The position numbers and the translations under genes were made by a program. A DNA stretch of 64,000 nt from Flavobacteriia bacterium 40-80 (GTDB lineage: Bacteria; Bacteroidota; Bacteroidia; Flavobacteriales_D; Crocinitomicaceae). The notes under the pieces are model-generated. The model was not told the origin of the DNA. It worked only from the letters and a program-made list of their open reading frames with translations, and made no database searches. Position 1 is the first letter of the stretch; each line of letters begins with the position of its first letter. The stretch covers positions 248,001 to 312,000 of the forward strand of contig MKVF01000006.1 in assembly GCA_001899145.1 (NCBI GenBank), read 5' to 3'. Below, piece after piece: positions 1-7,891 of this stretch.

Positions 1-374
1 TGAAAGCGATTGCAAAAATCATTTCTTACGCAGACGCTTCACAGGAACCGGAATGGTTCACTACAGCTCCTTCCCTTGCTGTTCCGAAAGCTTTGAAAAA
101 AGCAAACCTGAAAATTGAAGATGTGGAATACTGGGAATTTAACCAGGCATTTTCAGTTGTAGGAATTGCAAATGCTAAGATCCTTGGGTTAAATCCTGAA
201 AAAGTAGATGTAAACGGAGGAGCAGTTGCTTTAGGACATCCACTTGGAAATTCAGGATCCAGAATCATTGTAACGTTGATTAATGTATTAAAGCAAAACA
301 ACGCGAAAATCGGTGGTGCTGCAATCTGTAACGGCGGCGGCGGTGCTTCTGCAATGATTATTGAAAAGATCTAG
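1..374 (+). CDS. Acetyl-CoA acetyltransferase (thiolase), C-terminal part
   Basis: This is the 3' end of a thiolase gene cut by the window edge; the first full codon is at base 3. Thiolases condense or cleave acyl-CoA with acetyl-CoA in beta-oxidation or ketone/butanoate metabolism. The visible 123 residues contain the thiolase C-terminal domain: NQAFSVV, the catalytic histidine in GGAVALGHPLGNSGSRI, and the second active-site cysteine in CNGGGGASAM. The gene is followed by a terminator-like hairpin and faces the DUF72 gene. Degradative and biosynthetic thiolases cannot be separated from this fragment. The 3-hydroxyacyl-CoA dehydrogenase and enoyl-CoA hydratase at 45-47 kb belong to the same chemistry but are too far away to be in the same operon. 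Confidence 0.93.
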   Translation, partial: KAIAKIISYADASQEPEWFTTAPSLAVPKALKKANLKIEDVEYWEFNQAFSVVGIANAKILGLNPEKVDVNGGAVALGHPLGNSGSRIIVTLINVLKQNNAKIGGAAICNGGGGASAMIIEKI

Positions 375-405
375 TCGAAAGAAAATCACTCTTTATAAAT
401 GAAAT

Positions 406-436
406 GGCCGGGAGAAAAAATCTTCCGGCTTTTTGT
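406..436 (+). terminator. Rho-independent terminator after thiolase
   Basis: GCCGG at 407-411 pairs with CCGGC at 425-429, and the imperfect arms continue inward around an A-rich loop. A CTTTTTGTTT run follows on the plus strand. It sits between the convergent thiolase and DUF72 genes. Confidence 0.75.
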
Positions 437-447
437 TTCAGGTTATA

Positions 448-1350
448 TCAGTCAAACAATGTAAGCGGAGGCGGTGCTTCATTTCCCTTACCGGGAATTT
501 TCAATGTAAGCCCCAGATCTTCGTTCAGACGTCCGATAAAATAAGCAGCCAGCAAGGGAGATTCAACCTCCACATTCTGATGGACAAAAAAATACAGCTG
601 TTGCAATCCTTCTTTCCGCCATTGTTTGATTCGTCCGACCCAGTCATCCAGGCGCTTCGTGTCAGATGGATGATTAGCTCCGACATAACGGATAAAAGCA
701 GCCGGTCCTGTCAGCTGCATGTGCAGCATATCCCTTCTTCCTGCAGTATCGACAATAGTATTTGCCATACCCTGCTCTTCTAACAAGGTACAGTACTTTT
801 CCCATATTTCCTGATTCGAAAACCACTCTTCATTACGTACTTCCACTGCCAGCGGAATCGCTTTCGGGAACTTTTCCAGCACTCCTTTTAACCGGTCAAA
901 ATCTTTCGGATGGAAATTCTCGTGCAGCTGCATAAATGCCATTCCCAGCTTTTCTTCAAAATTACTGACGGCATCACAGAAATTTTCTATCGGTTCCTGC
1001 ACATTGATCAGACGCCGGTAATGAGTAATAAGATCGGTCACTTTCGGGAAAAACTTAAATCCCTCAGGTGTTTTGTTCTTCCAGGTTTCCACTTGCTTCC
1101 AATCCGGCATCTTGTAAAAAGTTGCGTTCATCTCTATGGCATTGAACTGCCGGGAATAGTACGTAAGCTCGTCTTTTACTCCCTTTGGATAAAATCCTTT
1201 CAGGTCGTTTCTGTTCCATTTGGCACAACCGACATATACCTCAAAGCTGTTTTCCTTCCGATACTGATTCAGTACCCGTTTTGTCTCCGGGTGATCAGCA
1301 GGAAATGAAAAATCTACCAGATCAGGATTTTCAACTTTTCCGAATTTCAT
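448..1350 (-). CDS. DUF72 family protein (YecE-like)
   Basis: A 300-residue protein of the DUF72/YecE family, a TIM-barrel-like family without an established reaction. Recognisable family stretches are VGCAKWNRNDLKGFYP near residue 40, YSRQFNAIEMNATFY near 65-80, FKFFPKVT near 98, MAFMQLHENF, and PLAVEVRNEEWF near 170. The length is normal for the family and there is no signal peptide, so it should be cytoplasmic. It is transcribed alone, convergent with the thiolase and divergent from the AAA ATPase. Family assignment is firm; function is unknown. Confidence 0.88.
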   Translation of the reverse strand: MKFGKVENPDLVDFSFPADHPETKRVLNQYRKENSFEVYVGCAKWNRNDLKGFYPKGVKDELTYYSRQFNAIEMNATFYKMPDWKQVETWKNKTPEGFKFFPKVTDLITHYRRLINVQEPIENFCDAVSNFEEKLGMAFMQLHENFHPKDFDRLKGVLEKFPKAIPLAVEVRNEEWFSNQEIWEKYCTLLEEQGMANTIVDTAGRRDMLHMQLTGPAAFIRYVGANHPSDTKRLDDWVGRIKQWRKEGLQQLYFFVHQNVEVESPLLAAYFIGRLNEDLGLTLKIPGKGNEAPPPLTLFD

Positions 1351-1513
1351 ACTTAATGCTGCATTTTTGATTAAACATACGTAAATTATATGTTTTTAAT
1401 GCCTATTTTCTTTCAGTATCGCCGGATTTTTTGTTGTTTTGACCAGATTTTATTTTTGAGTGGATCTTATTTGCAGATTCGCCTTTTTTAATACTTTCAG
1501 TAAGAAAATTATA

Positions 1514-2236
1514 ATGAACATTCACGATCTTATCATCAATGACAAACAAATAATTGCTTTAGATGATATCTTTCTAAGCAATGAAAATCAGGTAAATATC
1601 CTTCAGCTGATCCGTGAGCACAGGTACATTGATGAACTCAGCAAATATGAATTACCGGCCAATAACAAAGTACTGCTGTACGGAAATTCGGGCTGTGGAA
1701 AAACAATGACCGCGAAAGCTATCGCCGGTGCACTCGGAAAACCTGCCCTGATCCTTAATCTGAGCAATGTTGTCTGCGCACGTATCGGTGAGACGTCCCA
1801 GAATATCAAGCAGGTATTTGAAAAAGCGGGAAGAGAAAAAGCAGTTCTGTTTCTGGATGAATTCGACCAGATCGGGAAAGCAAGAGGAAATGACGATAAA
1901 GATGTCGGTGAAATGCGGCGCCTGGTCAATACCATTATCCAGCTTATGGATTACTATCCGGATAATGCGCTGCTGATCTGTGCTACCAATCACCCTGAAA
2001 TTATTGATGTCGCTCTGATGAGAAGATTTCAGCTGAGAATAAATTTTGAAATGCCGATCCGGAGAGTGCTGGATACTTATTATGATAAGCTCCTCTCGCC
2101 GTTTCCTGCAAACCTCCGTGATGTAAAAAGAAAATATGACATCTCATTTGCCGAAGCTAAAGATTACGTCTATACAGTTGTCAAGTCTTCATTAATAGAT
2201 GAGCTGGAAAAACAGGAAAGAACAGCAGAAAAATAA
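1514..2236 (+). CDS. AAA+ family ATPase, single domain
   Basis: A 240-residue single-domain AAA+ ATPase. Walker A is GNSGCGKT (57-64), Walker B is VLFLDE (111-116), sensor 1 is in LLICATNHPE, and an arginine-finger-like MRRF follows. The frame is open upstream to a GTG at 1460, but the ATG at 1514 gives MNIHDLIINDKQ and is the better start. There is no transmembrane segment, protease domain or recognisable substrate-binding domain, so the partner is unknown. It converges with the DUF2235 gene, 83 bp away. It resembles SpoVK/FtsH-type AAA domains acting as remodelling ATPases; a specific role cannot be read from the sequence. Confidence 0.85.
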   Translation: MNIHDLIINDKQIIALDDIFLSNENQVNILQLIREHRYIDELSKYELPANNKVLLYGNSGCGKTMTAKAIAGALGKPALILNLSNVVCARIGETSQNIKQVFEKAGREKAVLFLDEFDQIGKARGNDDKDVGEMRRLVNTIIQLMDYYPDNALLICATNHPEIIDVALMRRFQLRINFEMPIRRVLDTYYDKLLSPFPANLRDVKRKYDISFAEAKDYVYTVVKSSLIDELEKQERTAEK

Positions 2237-2319
2237 ATGAAAATCTTTTAAAAACAGCCATACCCGGATAGTTATTACTGGAACGAAAGTAAATCGTAAG
2301 GTTATAGCAAGCTTTGTCG

Positions 2320-3480
2320 TTACAGGAATTCTTCCACTACGGAAATATTTCCCGAATAATCAATTACGGGCATTTTACCGATGCAATGTTCTAAGCTGCG
2401 CAGGTCCGTCAGCGAGCTGTCCAGGTAACGTTCAATAACGGAAATGTGTAAAAATTCTTTTGTAGGTAAATTTTCACTGGTATCCGGTATTTTATAAAAT
2501 AAATCAAAAAGTAACTGCTTAAAGAAAGGAGTCCGCGTTTTGCATTTGTTGATTACCCTGTAATATTTTGGAAAAAATTTATATCCTCTTCTTCTGGATT
2601 CGTTTTTAGGACTTTTTGCAGACTTGCTCAGATCATTGAGATCTACCTGATAACCAGCATTCAATCCATGTTCAATAGCTCTGGATATTAAATAGTTCAG
2701 CGGTAGCTTATACAAGTCTCCCTGATGATATCCGCCTCCGACATCGCAATGAACTCCACAAAACCATACCTGCTCTAATTTTTGATTTTTAAATTTTTCT
2801 CCGGTTTCCTGCTGCCAGAGTGTCGGAGCAAAAAACACCCGCTTTTCATCTATTGCCAATGCGTGATAAGCATTCTGAATCACCGAGCTTAATTTCACAT
2901 CATGAAAACGGTGTTTTCCTGTGCCAAATCTTCCTATTTTAAAAGGAATTCCCAATGAACCAACTGTATCCCATACACCGATAAACCGGATAGGCGTTTG
3001 CTCCAGCGGATAAGAAAAGTGTTCACGAAAGAACTTCGATTCGTCACTTTCGGGAGCGTATTTTCTATCCCTGCTGCGATAAATAAAAAAGGCTCTTTCT
3101 GCCTTGGTAAGATAATCCCTTTTAAGAATTCCGCAGTTTCGGATCAATCCTGCAAGGCTTCGGACAGTATATGCTCCCCTGCTGAATCCAAACAGAAAAA
3201 TCTCCGTACCGATCGTATAACGTTCTATGATGAACCTATACAAATCCAGGATATTTCCATCTATTCCTTTACCGGTAACACCTCCAAAGAATTTATCCGA
3301 ACCATTTCCCGTACCAACTCCTTCGTCATAGTAAACATATTGAACATCGCCATTCGGACATGTTTCTTTCAGGGTATGGGCAAAACTTTTGAATACATTG
3401 GTCGGAGCGACGTATTTACCGTCTTTGTTTGCTGAAGAATTCCAGGTTCCGTCAGCAAATATTACAATTCGCTTTTTCAT
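2320..3480 (-). CDS. DUF2235 alpha/beta hydrolase (Tle1-like phospholipase domain)
   Basis: A 386-residue protein of the DUF2235 family, whose best-known members are type VI secretion phospholipase effectors (Tle1). The family opening IVIFADGTWN is at residues 5-14. The nucleophile elbow GFSRGAY places the serine at residue 100. The expected aspartate lies in FIGVWDTVGSLG and the histidine in CGVHCDVGGGY. No signal peptide or membrane segment is visible. It follows the M15 peptidase gene by 24 bp on the same strand, so the two are probably co-transcribed. Hydrolase fold and triad are seen directly; lipase activity and any secretion route are inference, and no type VI structural gene is in the window. 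Confidence 0.88.
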   Translation of the reverse strand: MKKRIVIFADGTWNSSANKDGKYVAPTNVFKSFAHTLKETCPNGDVQYVYYDEGVGTGNGSDKFFGGVTGKGIDGNILDLYRFIIERYTIGTEIFLFGFSRGAYTVRSLAGLIRNCGILKRDYLTKAERAFFIYRSRDRKYAPESDESKFFREHFSYPLEQTPIRFIGVWDTVGSLGIPFKIGRFGTGKHRFHDVKLSSVIQNAYHALAIDEKRVFFAPTLWQQETGEKFKNQKLEQVWFCGVHCDVGGGYHQGDLYKLPLNYLISRAIEHGLNAGYQVDLNDLSKSAKSPKNESRRRGYKFFPKYYRVINKCKTRTPFFKQLLFDLFYKIPDTSENLPTKEFLHISVIERYLDSSLTDLRSLEHCIGKMPVIDYSGNISVVEEFL

Positions 3481-3504
3481 AATCTCTGCAGTATTAGTGA
3501 TCTG

Positions 3505-4308
3505 TTATTTCCGGATAATTTTCCCGATCTCAAAGTGCATTCCGTCAGGCCGGCTGAAATGACCTCCCCAATAGAACCCCCATTTGTTCGCAATGGGAAC
3601 GAGCTCTCTCACAGATCCCGGCTGCCCGACAAGCGCAGGTGTTTTTCCCAGGCCGTTCCAAGCAGGATTGATGTCAAATGCCGTCCCGTAAGAATGATTG
3701 GATAAAACAGTTCTGCTCCCACGGACAAAACGGGGATAATAAGCTCCCGCATACGTTTTAACAAGAGGCAATAATCCCTTCTTCTCTATCTCTATAAAAA
3801 ATTGTTGTAACTGATAAGCACATTCCTTATGAAATCTCATCCGGGTATATTTACCATTGGTAGCAACAGCGAGCTGTGGAATTTCTACAGTGATAATATT
3901 GTCTTTTTCAAAAGAATTGGTAATGATGATCCCTTCCGGATTATTGACAGTAGGATTCGGTTTAAATGCTATTTTTCCGAACAGTGCTTCCCGCTGAGCA
4001 TTCGTGACCAGAGGAGGAAACGATGATTTCTCCGGAAAGTTCAGAGATTTTTTCTCAGAAGATGCCGCCGGGTCTTCTATATCTAAATGAAAGCCTGAAG
4101 AAATTGCTTTTGCCCACGTTACGGGACCAACGATTCCGTCATCCTTCAACTTATATTTTCGTTGAAACTGTTTGGTAGCCTCCAGTGTTTTACCTCCAAA
4201 ATCGTCGTCTATAATATTTTTATACAGATTCAGATTTCTCAAAAAAGCCTGCCAGTCTCCCACCAGCTCGCTTTTCATTCCTTTTCGGAGTACAGTTAGT
4301 CTTTTCAT
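3505..4308 (-). CDS. Peptidoglycan-binding domain plus M15 metallopeptidase
   Basis: A 267-residue two-domain cell-wall hydrolase. Residues 10-70 form a PG_binding_1 domain (LRKGMKSELVGDWQAFL, then TKQFQRKYKLKDDGIVGPVTW). Residues 145-267 form a VanY/M15-type DD- or LD-peptidase with zinc ligands H205 and D212 in SNHSYGTAFD and H258 in DGMHFE. No N-terminal signal peptide is visible, which is unusual for an enzyme acting in the periplasm and resembles phage endolysins or secreted effectors. It is the first gene of a probable two-gene operon with the DUF2235 hydrolase. Domain calls are secure; the biological target (own wall, competitor or phage-type lysis) is open. Confidence 0.9.
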   Translation of the reverse strand: MKRLTVLRKGMKSELVGDWQAFLRNLNLYKNIIDDDFGGKTLEATKQFQRKYKLKDDGIVGPVTWAKAISSGFHLDIEDPAASSEKKSLNFPEKSSFPPLVTNAQREALFGKIAFKPNPTVNNPEGIIITNSFEKDNIITVEIPQLAVATNGKYTRMRFHKECAYQLQQFFIEIEKKGLLPLVKTYAGAYYPRFVRGSRTVLSNHSYGTAFDINPAWNGLGKTPALVGQPGSVRELVPIANKWGFYWGGHFSRPDGMHFEIGKIIRK

Positions 4309-4419
4309 AATTAGCTTTAGGTCAATTCTACATTCTTTCCGACCATTTCTGATAGCCGGTCATTAACACAAACTTAACTTATTCTATCTGTTTTTTATAG
4401 CGTATTTCTACTGAAAATT

Positions 4420-4439
4420 AAAAGGTATAATTACCTTTT
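4420..4439. promoter_or_regulatory. Palindrome AAAAGGTA-TAAT-TACCTTTT
   Basis: A perfect inverted repeat with 8-bp arms and a 4-base centre, followed on the plus strand by more T residues. Its AGGTA/TACCT core matches the arms of the inverted repeat around the ibrA-like promoter 300 bp downstream. It could be an operator or a small terminator/attenuator. Confidence 0.4.
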
Positions 4440-4713
4440 TTTAATAGGGTATTTTTACGCTGCTAAAGGAATTTATTCAGATTTTTTTTCCAGCCTCAAT
4501 ATAAACTACAGCTCCGTCCATAGGAGAATAATTTTTAAATTCTGATCTTCTTTTAATTGATTTACAACAGAAAAGAATAGTTACTAATCCAGAACATCAA
4601 AACAGGATGAAGTAATTTTTTCAGCAGAATGAGGCATTGACTAATTCAGCGAAAATTTATTTTTATTAATTTAATTAAAACAAATAAAATGAACCATATA
4701 TGTTAAAATTAAC

Positions 4714-4740
4714 AGGTATTTTTTATATTTGAGAATACCT
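4714..4740 (+). promoter_or_regulatory. Promoter -7 element inside an inverted repeat
   Basis: TATATTTG (4724-4731) fits the Bacteroidota -7 consensus TAnnTTTG. It lies between the arms AGGTATT (4714-4720) and AATACCT (4734-4740), an arrangement expected for a repressor operator covering the promoter. A matching -33 TTTG is not evident. The element makes the TTG at 4729 an implausible start for the downstream gene and supports the ATG at 4756. Confidence 0.6.
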
Positions 4741-4755
4741 AATAATTTAATCCCT

Positions 4756-5985
4756 ATGTTGAAAAGATATAAGGAAACGACTGTGTATGAAGAATCTGTT
4801 AACCGACTTGACTACATTTATTCAAATTTTGATAAAGTATATATTTCCTTTAGCGGGGGAAAAGACAGTGGCATTTTATTGAACATGGCCATCGACGCAG
4901 CCCGCCGTCATAATAAATTACCTGTACATACCCTTATTATTGATCTGGAGGCGCAATACGGACATACGGTTGATTACATAACACGCATGGCATCCAAACC
5001 GGAGGTTAAGCCCTACTGGATCTGCCTGCCGATACATTTAAGGAATGCTGTAAGCCAATTTCAGCCCCATTGGATCTGTTGGGATGAAGATAAACGTAAA
5101 GCGTGGGTACGCGAGTATCCTGATCATCCTTCAGTCATAAAAGACCCCGATTATTTTCCGTTTTTCCGCAAAGGAATGGAATTTGAAGAATTTGTTCTTG
5201 AATTTGGCAGATGGTTCTCCGGCGGTGAAGAAACCGCATGCCTGATAGGAATCCGTACAGATGAAAGCTATAACCGCTACAGGACAATCGCAAATTTCAC
5301 AAAAAAACGCTATCAAAATAAGCAATGGAGCACACAGGTAGATACCGGACTTTATAATTTTTACCCGATCTACGACTGGGCCACAAAAGATATCTGGATC
5401 GCCAACAGAAACTATCAGTTCGATTATAATAAGATTTATGACCTGATGTACCTTGCGGGAGTGCCGCTTTCGAAAATGAGGCTTTGCCAGCCTTACGGAG
5501 ATGATCAGCGAAAGGGGTTATATCTTTACAAGATACTGGAGCCCGAAACCTGGGGAAAGGTAGTACACCGTGTGGAAGGAGCCAATTTCGGAAACCGGTA
5601 TTCGGAAAACAGCAGGACGGTATTCGGAAATTTTAAAATAAATCTCCCTGAAGGTCACACCTATGAAAGCTATGCAAAATTCCTGCTGGAGACCATGCCT
5701 CCTTATTTAAGGAATCACTACAACTCCAAGATCAATAAATTTCTTGAATACTGGAAAAAGAACGGTTATAAGAAAAATATCCCCGAAGTGGCAGATCCTG
5801 CCTTGGAAGCACAGAAAAAAGCACCTTCCTGGAGAAGGATCTGTAAAGTATTGCTTAAAAATGATTATTGGTGCAGAGGACTTTCCTTTTCTCAAACCAA
5901 AGGAGAAATGGAGAGACAGCTGAATATATTTTTTAAAATCCCTAGCTATAATATATATGATCACACAGATAATAGAGCAGAATAA
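4756..5985 (+). CDS. IbrA-like PP-loop (PAPS reductase family, DUF3440) protein
   Basis: A 409-residue protein of the phosphoadenosine-phosphosulfate reductase-like PP-loop superfamily with the DUF3440 C-terminal region, as in E. coli IbrA. The adenylate-binding PP-loop is SFSGGKDSG (residues 31-39). Other family features are IIDLEAQYGHT, IGIRTDESYNRYRT and MRLCQPYGDDQR. The frame is open from a TTG at 4729, but that codon lies in the -7 box, so the ATG at 4756 is used. Its 3' end overlaps the ParB-like gene by 29 bp, indicating coupled expression. A role in sulfur or nucleotide chemistry is suggested by the fold. It is unlikely to be assimilatory CysH, because the fusion and partner differ and no cys genes are nearby. 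Confidence 0.9.
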   Translation: MLKRYKETTVYEESVNRLDYIYSNFDKVYISFSGGKDSGILLNMAIDAARRHNKLPVHTLIIDLEAQYGHTVDYITRMASKPEVKPYWICLPIHLRNAVSQFQPHWICWDEDKRKAWVREYPDHPSVIKDPDYFPFFRKGMEFEEFVLEFGRWFSGGEETACLIGIRTDESYNRYRTIANFTKKRYQNKQWSTQVDTGLYNFYPIYDWATKDIWIANRNYQFDYNKIYDLMYLAGVPLSKMRLCQPYGDDQRKGLYLYKILEPETWGKVVHRVEGANFGNRYSENSRTVFGNFKINLPEGHTYESYAKFLLETMPPYLRNHYNSKINKFLEYWKKNGYKKNIPEVADPALEAQKKAPSWRRICKVLLKNDYWCRGLSFSQTKGEMERQLNIFFKIPSYNIYDHTDNRAE

Positions 5986-6565
5986 AAATGCTTCTTTTCA
6001 GCGAAAAGTAGAGATCTACAACCGGATCACAGCGCAGCTATATGAATTTATGGGATTGAAACATCCTGTCTTAAACATTCAGCTCATCCCGCTTGATCGG
6101 GTGGAAGGCAATGATTACAACCCAAATAAGGTTGCTCCTCCGGAAATGAAGCTTCTTGAGCTTTCCGTAAAAAAAGACGGCCTGACAATGCCCATAGTCG
6201 TAGCAGCCGAAAAAAAGAACGAAAACTGGGTAATTGTTGATGGTTTTCACCGCACAGCCGTGTGTAAGGATGTTCCGGAGATCCGAGAAAGCCTTGAAGG
6301 TTATCTTCCTGTTACTGTCCTGGAAAAAAACCTGGAAAGCAGAGTTGCTTCCACCGTGCGTCACAATATCGCCAGAGGAACACACCAGGTAGAATTATCT
6401 GCAAAGCTGGTTGCATTTCTCAAACGTAACGACTGGTCCAACAAGCGTATCGGAGAAGAATTGGGAATGGATCCCGATGAAGTATTAAGATTGAGACAGA
6501 TTACAGGCTTAGCGGAAGCATTTCAGGATCAGGAGTTTTCAAAATCATGGGAGCTGAAACAATAA
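5957..6565 (+). CDS. IbrB-like ParB/Srx-domain protein
   Basis: A 202-residue ParB-fold protein that partners IbrA-like proteins. The ParB/sulfiredoxin-type domain spans about residues 40-135 with DGFHRTAV (95-102), in the position of the family nucleotide-binding G-x-HR motif. It is followed by RHNIARGTHQV (135-145) and a helix-turn-helix-like segment around 160-182 (WSNKRIGEELGMDPDEVLRLR). It overlaps the IbrA-like gene by 29 bp and is followed by a terminator, so the two form a closed bicistronic unit. E. coli IbrAB was described as a regulator of immunoglobulin-binding protein genes; the biochemistry remains unclear. DNA binding is plausible from the HTH, not shown. Confidence 0.87.
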   Translation: MITQIIEQNKNASFQRKVEIYNRITAQLYEFMGLKHPVLNIQLIPLDRVEGNDYNPNKVAPPEMKLLELSVKKDGLTMPIVVAAEKKNENWVIVDGFHRTAVCKDVPEIRESLEGYLPVTVLEKNLESRVASTVRHNIARGTHQVELSAKLVAFLKRNDWSNKRIGEELGMDPDEVLRLRQITGLAEAFQDQEFSKSWELKQ

Positions 6566-6574
6566 TATAAAATA

Positions 6575-6605
6575 AATCCGGACATCACTAAGCAGTGCCC
6601 GGATT
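6575..6605. terminator. Hairpin between convergent ibrB-like and sod genes
   Basis: AATCCGG (6575-6581) pairs with CCGGATT (6599-6605), with an inner CACT/AGTG stem. T-rich sequence lies beyond the minus-strand side, so it probably ends superoxide dismutase transcription and possibly both genes. Confidence 0.65.
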
Positions 6606-6628
6606 CTTTAAAAACTATAAACAAAAAA

Positions 6629-7228
6629 TTATTTCGCTTTAGCGAATAATTCAGTTACTTTATTCCAGTTAATCACATTAAAAAATGCTGTGATATAATC
6701 CGGTCTTCTGTTCTGATAATTCAGATAGTAAGCATGTTCCCAAACATCCAATCCTAAAATCGGAGTTCCTTTGCAGCCTTCTCCCATCAAAGGGTTGTCC
6801 TGATTTGCCGTAGAACATATTACCAGTTTTCCGCCATCTACACATAACCACGCCCAACCTGAACCGAAACGTGTAGTCGCTGCTTTTGTAAATTCTTCTT
6901 TAAAAGCAGCAAAAGAACCAAACGCAGCATTTATCGCTTCTGCCAGCTCTCCTGTAGGATCACCTCCTCCGTTCGGAGATAAGATTTCCCAAAACAGGTT
7001 ATGATTCCAGAAACCACCTCCGTTATTTCTAACAGCAGGAATATCTTTTCCTTTTACAAGAATCTCTTCGATGGAAGCATTTTCCAGATCCGTACCCTGA
7101 ATTGCATTGTTCAGATTGGTAGTATAAGCCTGATGGTGCTTTGTATAATGGATCTCCATTGTTCTTGCATCAATATGCGGTTCCAGTGCGTCGTATGCGT
7201 AAGGCAATTTTGGCAATTCAAAACTCAT
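6629..7228 (-). CDS. Superoxide dismutase (Fe/Mn family)
   Basis: A 199-residue cytoplasmic superoxide dismutase converting superoxide to oxygen and hydrogen peroxide. Metal ligands are all visible: H27 (EIHYTKHH), H76 (FWNHNLFW), D161 and H165 (DVWEHAYYL). The active-site glutamine is at Q143 in [11 protein letters not shown], the position typical of manganese-type enzymes, and NNGGG precedes H76. I therefore lean to a Mn or cambialistic enzyme, although this is inferred. The gene is monocistronic, with a consensus promoter directly upstream and a hairpin terminator downstream. Length is normal. Confidence 0.96.
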   Translation of the reverse strand: MSFELPKLPYAYDALEPHIDARTMEIHYTKHHQAYTTNLNNAIQGTDLENASIEEILVKGKDIPAVRNNGGGFWNHNLFWEILSPNGGGDPTGELAEAINAAFGSFAAFKEEFTKAATTRFGSGWAWLCVDGGKLVICSTANQDNPLMGEGCKGTPILGLDVWEHAYYLNYQNRRPDYITAFFNVINWNKVTELFAKAK

Positions 7229-7263
7229 AATATTTAATTTTTAAGTTATACATTTTGTTTCTC

Positions 7264-7292
7264 CAAATATAGCACTTTCCTGCCGATTCAAA
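7264..7292 (-). promoter_or_regulatory. Consensus Bacteroidota promoter of sod
   Basis: On the minus strand TTTG (7292-7289), a 17-bp spacer and TATATTTG (7271-7264) match the -33/-7 consensus. The leader to the ATG at 7228 is about 30 nt. Confidence 0.85.
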
Positions 7293-7409
7293 ATGTCAAA
7301 AAATATGAAAATATGGTTTCGGAGCTTTAAAATCCTGGCTATTTTCTTTAAAACCATTCTGAATAGTCAATTTTTCAAAAAAAAGAAAACTCATATCCAT
7401 TCATTACCC

Positions 7410-7417
7410 TATCTTTG
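7410..7417 (+). promoter_or_regulatory. -7 element TATCTTTG
   Basis: TATCTTTG lies 24 nt before the ATG of the small membrane protein at 7442. No clear -33 TTTG was found at the expected distance. Confidence 0.55.
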
Positions 7418-7441
7418 TCGGGAACTTTTTTGATTTGAATT

Positions 7442-7891
7442 ATGAATGTATTTGTAGCTGCGCACTCCGGATTAAGATGGATTGTATTAATACTTTTGGT
7501 TGTTGCCATTGTCAATGCTGTATCTAAGAAAAATAAAAATTCTTATACCAAGAACGACCGTTTAATCAACTTGTTTGCAATGCTCATGATCCACATACAG
7601 ATTTTGCTGGGAATCGTATTGTACCTGTTTAATCATGTTGGTCTGGGCGGCAGAATTTCATACAGCGAAGGATGGATGAAAAATCCGATGTATCGTTTCT
7701 TTGGTATGGAACATATTATTATGATGGTGTTGGCAATGATATTTGTCACTATCGGGAATAAAAAATCCAAAACCAAGGAATTCGCTGCGCAAAAGCACGG
7801 AGCAATCATTACTTTTTACCTGATCACATTAATTTTAGTTTTAGCTGGAATACCATGGCCATTCAGAGGTTTGGGAACAGGATGGTTTTAA
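7442..7891 (+). CDS. Four-helix membrane protein with conserved histidines
   Basis: A 149-residue protein with four predicted membrane helices: about residues 11-27, 44-64, 88-106 and 119-138. Histidines occur at H8 in AHSGLRW, H51, H90 in MEHI and H118 in KHGA, most near membrane borders. Bacteroidota homologues of this kind are often labelled cytochrome B-like, but no recognised heme motif is present, so heme binding is a guess. The end of the gene overlaps the start of the cytochrome c lipoprotein gene, so the two products may function together in an electron-transfer step at the inner membrane. Confidence 0.7.
   Translation: MNVFVAAHSGLRWIVLILLVVAIVNAVSKKNKNSYTKNDRLINLFAMLMIHIQILLGIVLYLFNHVGLGGRISYSEGWMKNPMYRFFGMEHIIMMVLAMIFVTIGNKKSKTKEFAAQKHGAIITFYLITLILVLAGIPWPFRGLGTGWF

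Larger units (their letters stand above)
4309..4755. other. 447-bp AT-rich intergenic regulatory region
   Basis: No coding sequence was seen here. The region separates the divergent M15 peptidase and IbrA-like genes. It holds a compact palindrome (4420-4439), a -7 promoter element (4724-4731) and an inverted repeat around that element (4714-4740). The remaining sequence is AT-rich without other convincing structure. Confidence 0.6.

Noticed and set aside
433-783. Plus-strand open frame opposite the DUF72 gene
   Set aside because: It is antisense to a gene with clear family motifs, has no recognisable domain and matches the frame bias of the opposite strand.
4729-4755. Start codon TTG at 4729 for the IbrA-like protein
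   Set aside because: It lies within the TATATTTG -7 element, upstream of any likely transcript start; the ATG at 4756 is used instead.
4756-5985. Assimilatory PAPS reductase (CysH)
   Set aside because: Although it shares the PP-loop, the DUF3440 region, ParB-like partner and lack of cys neighbours fit IbrA-like proteins better.
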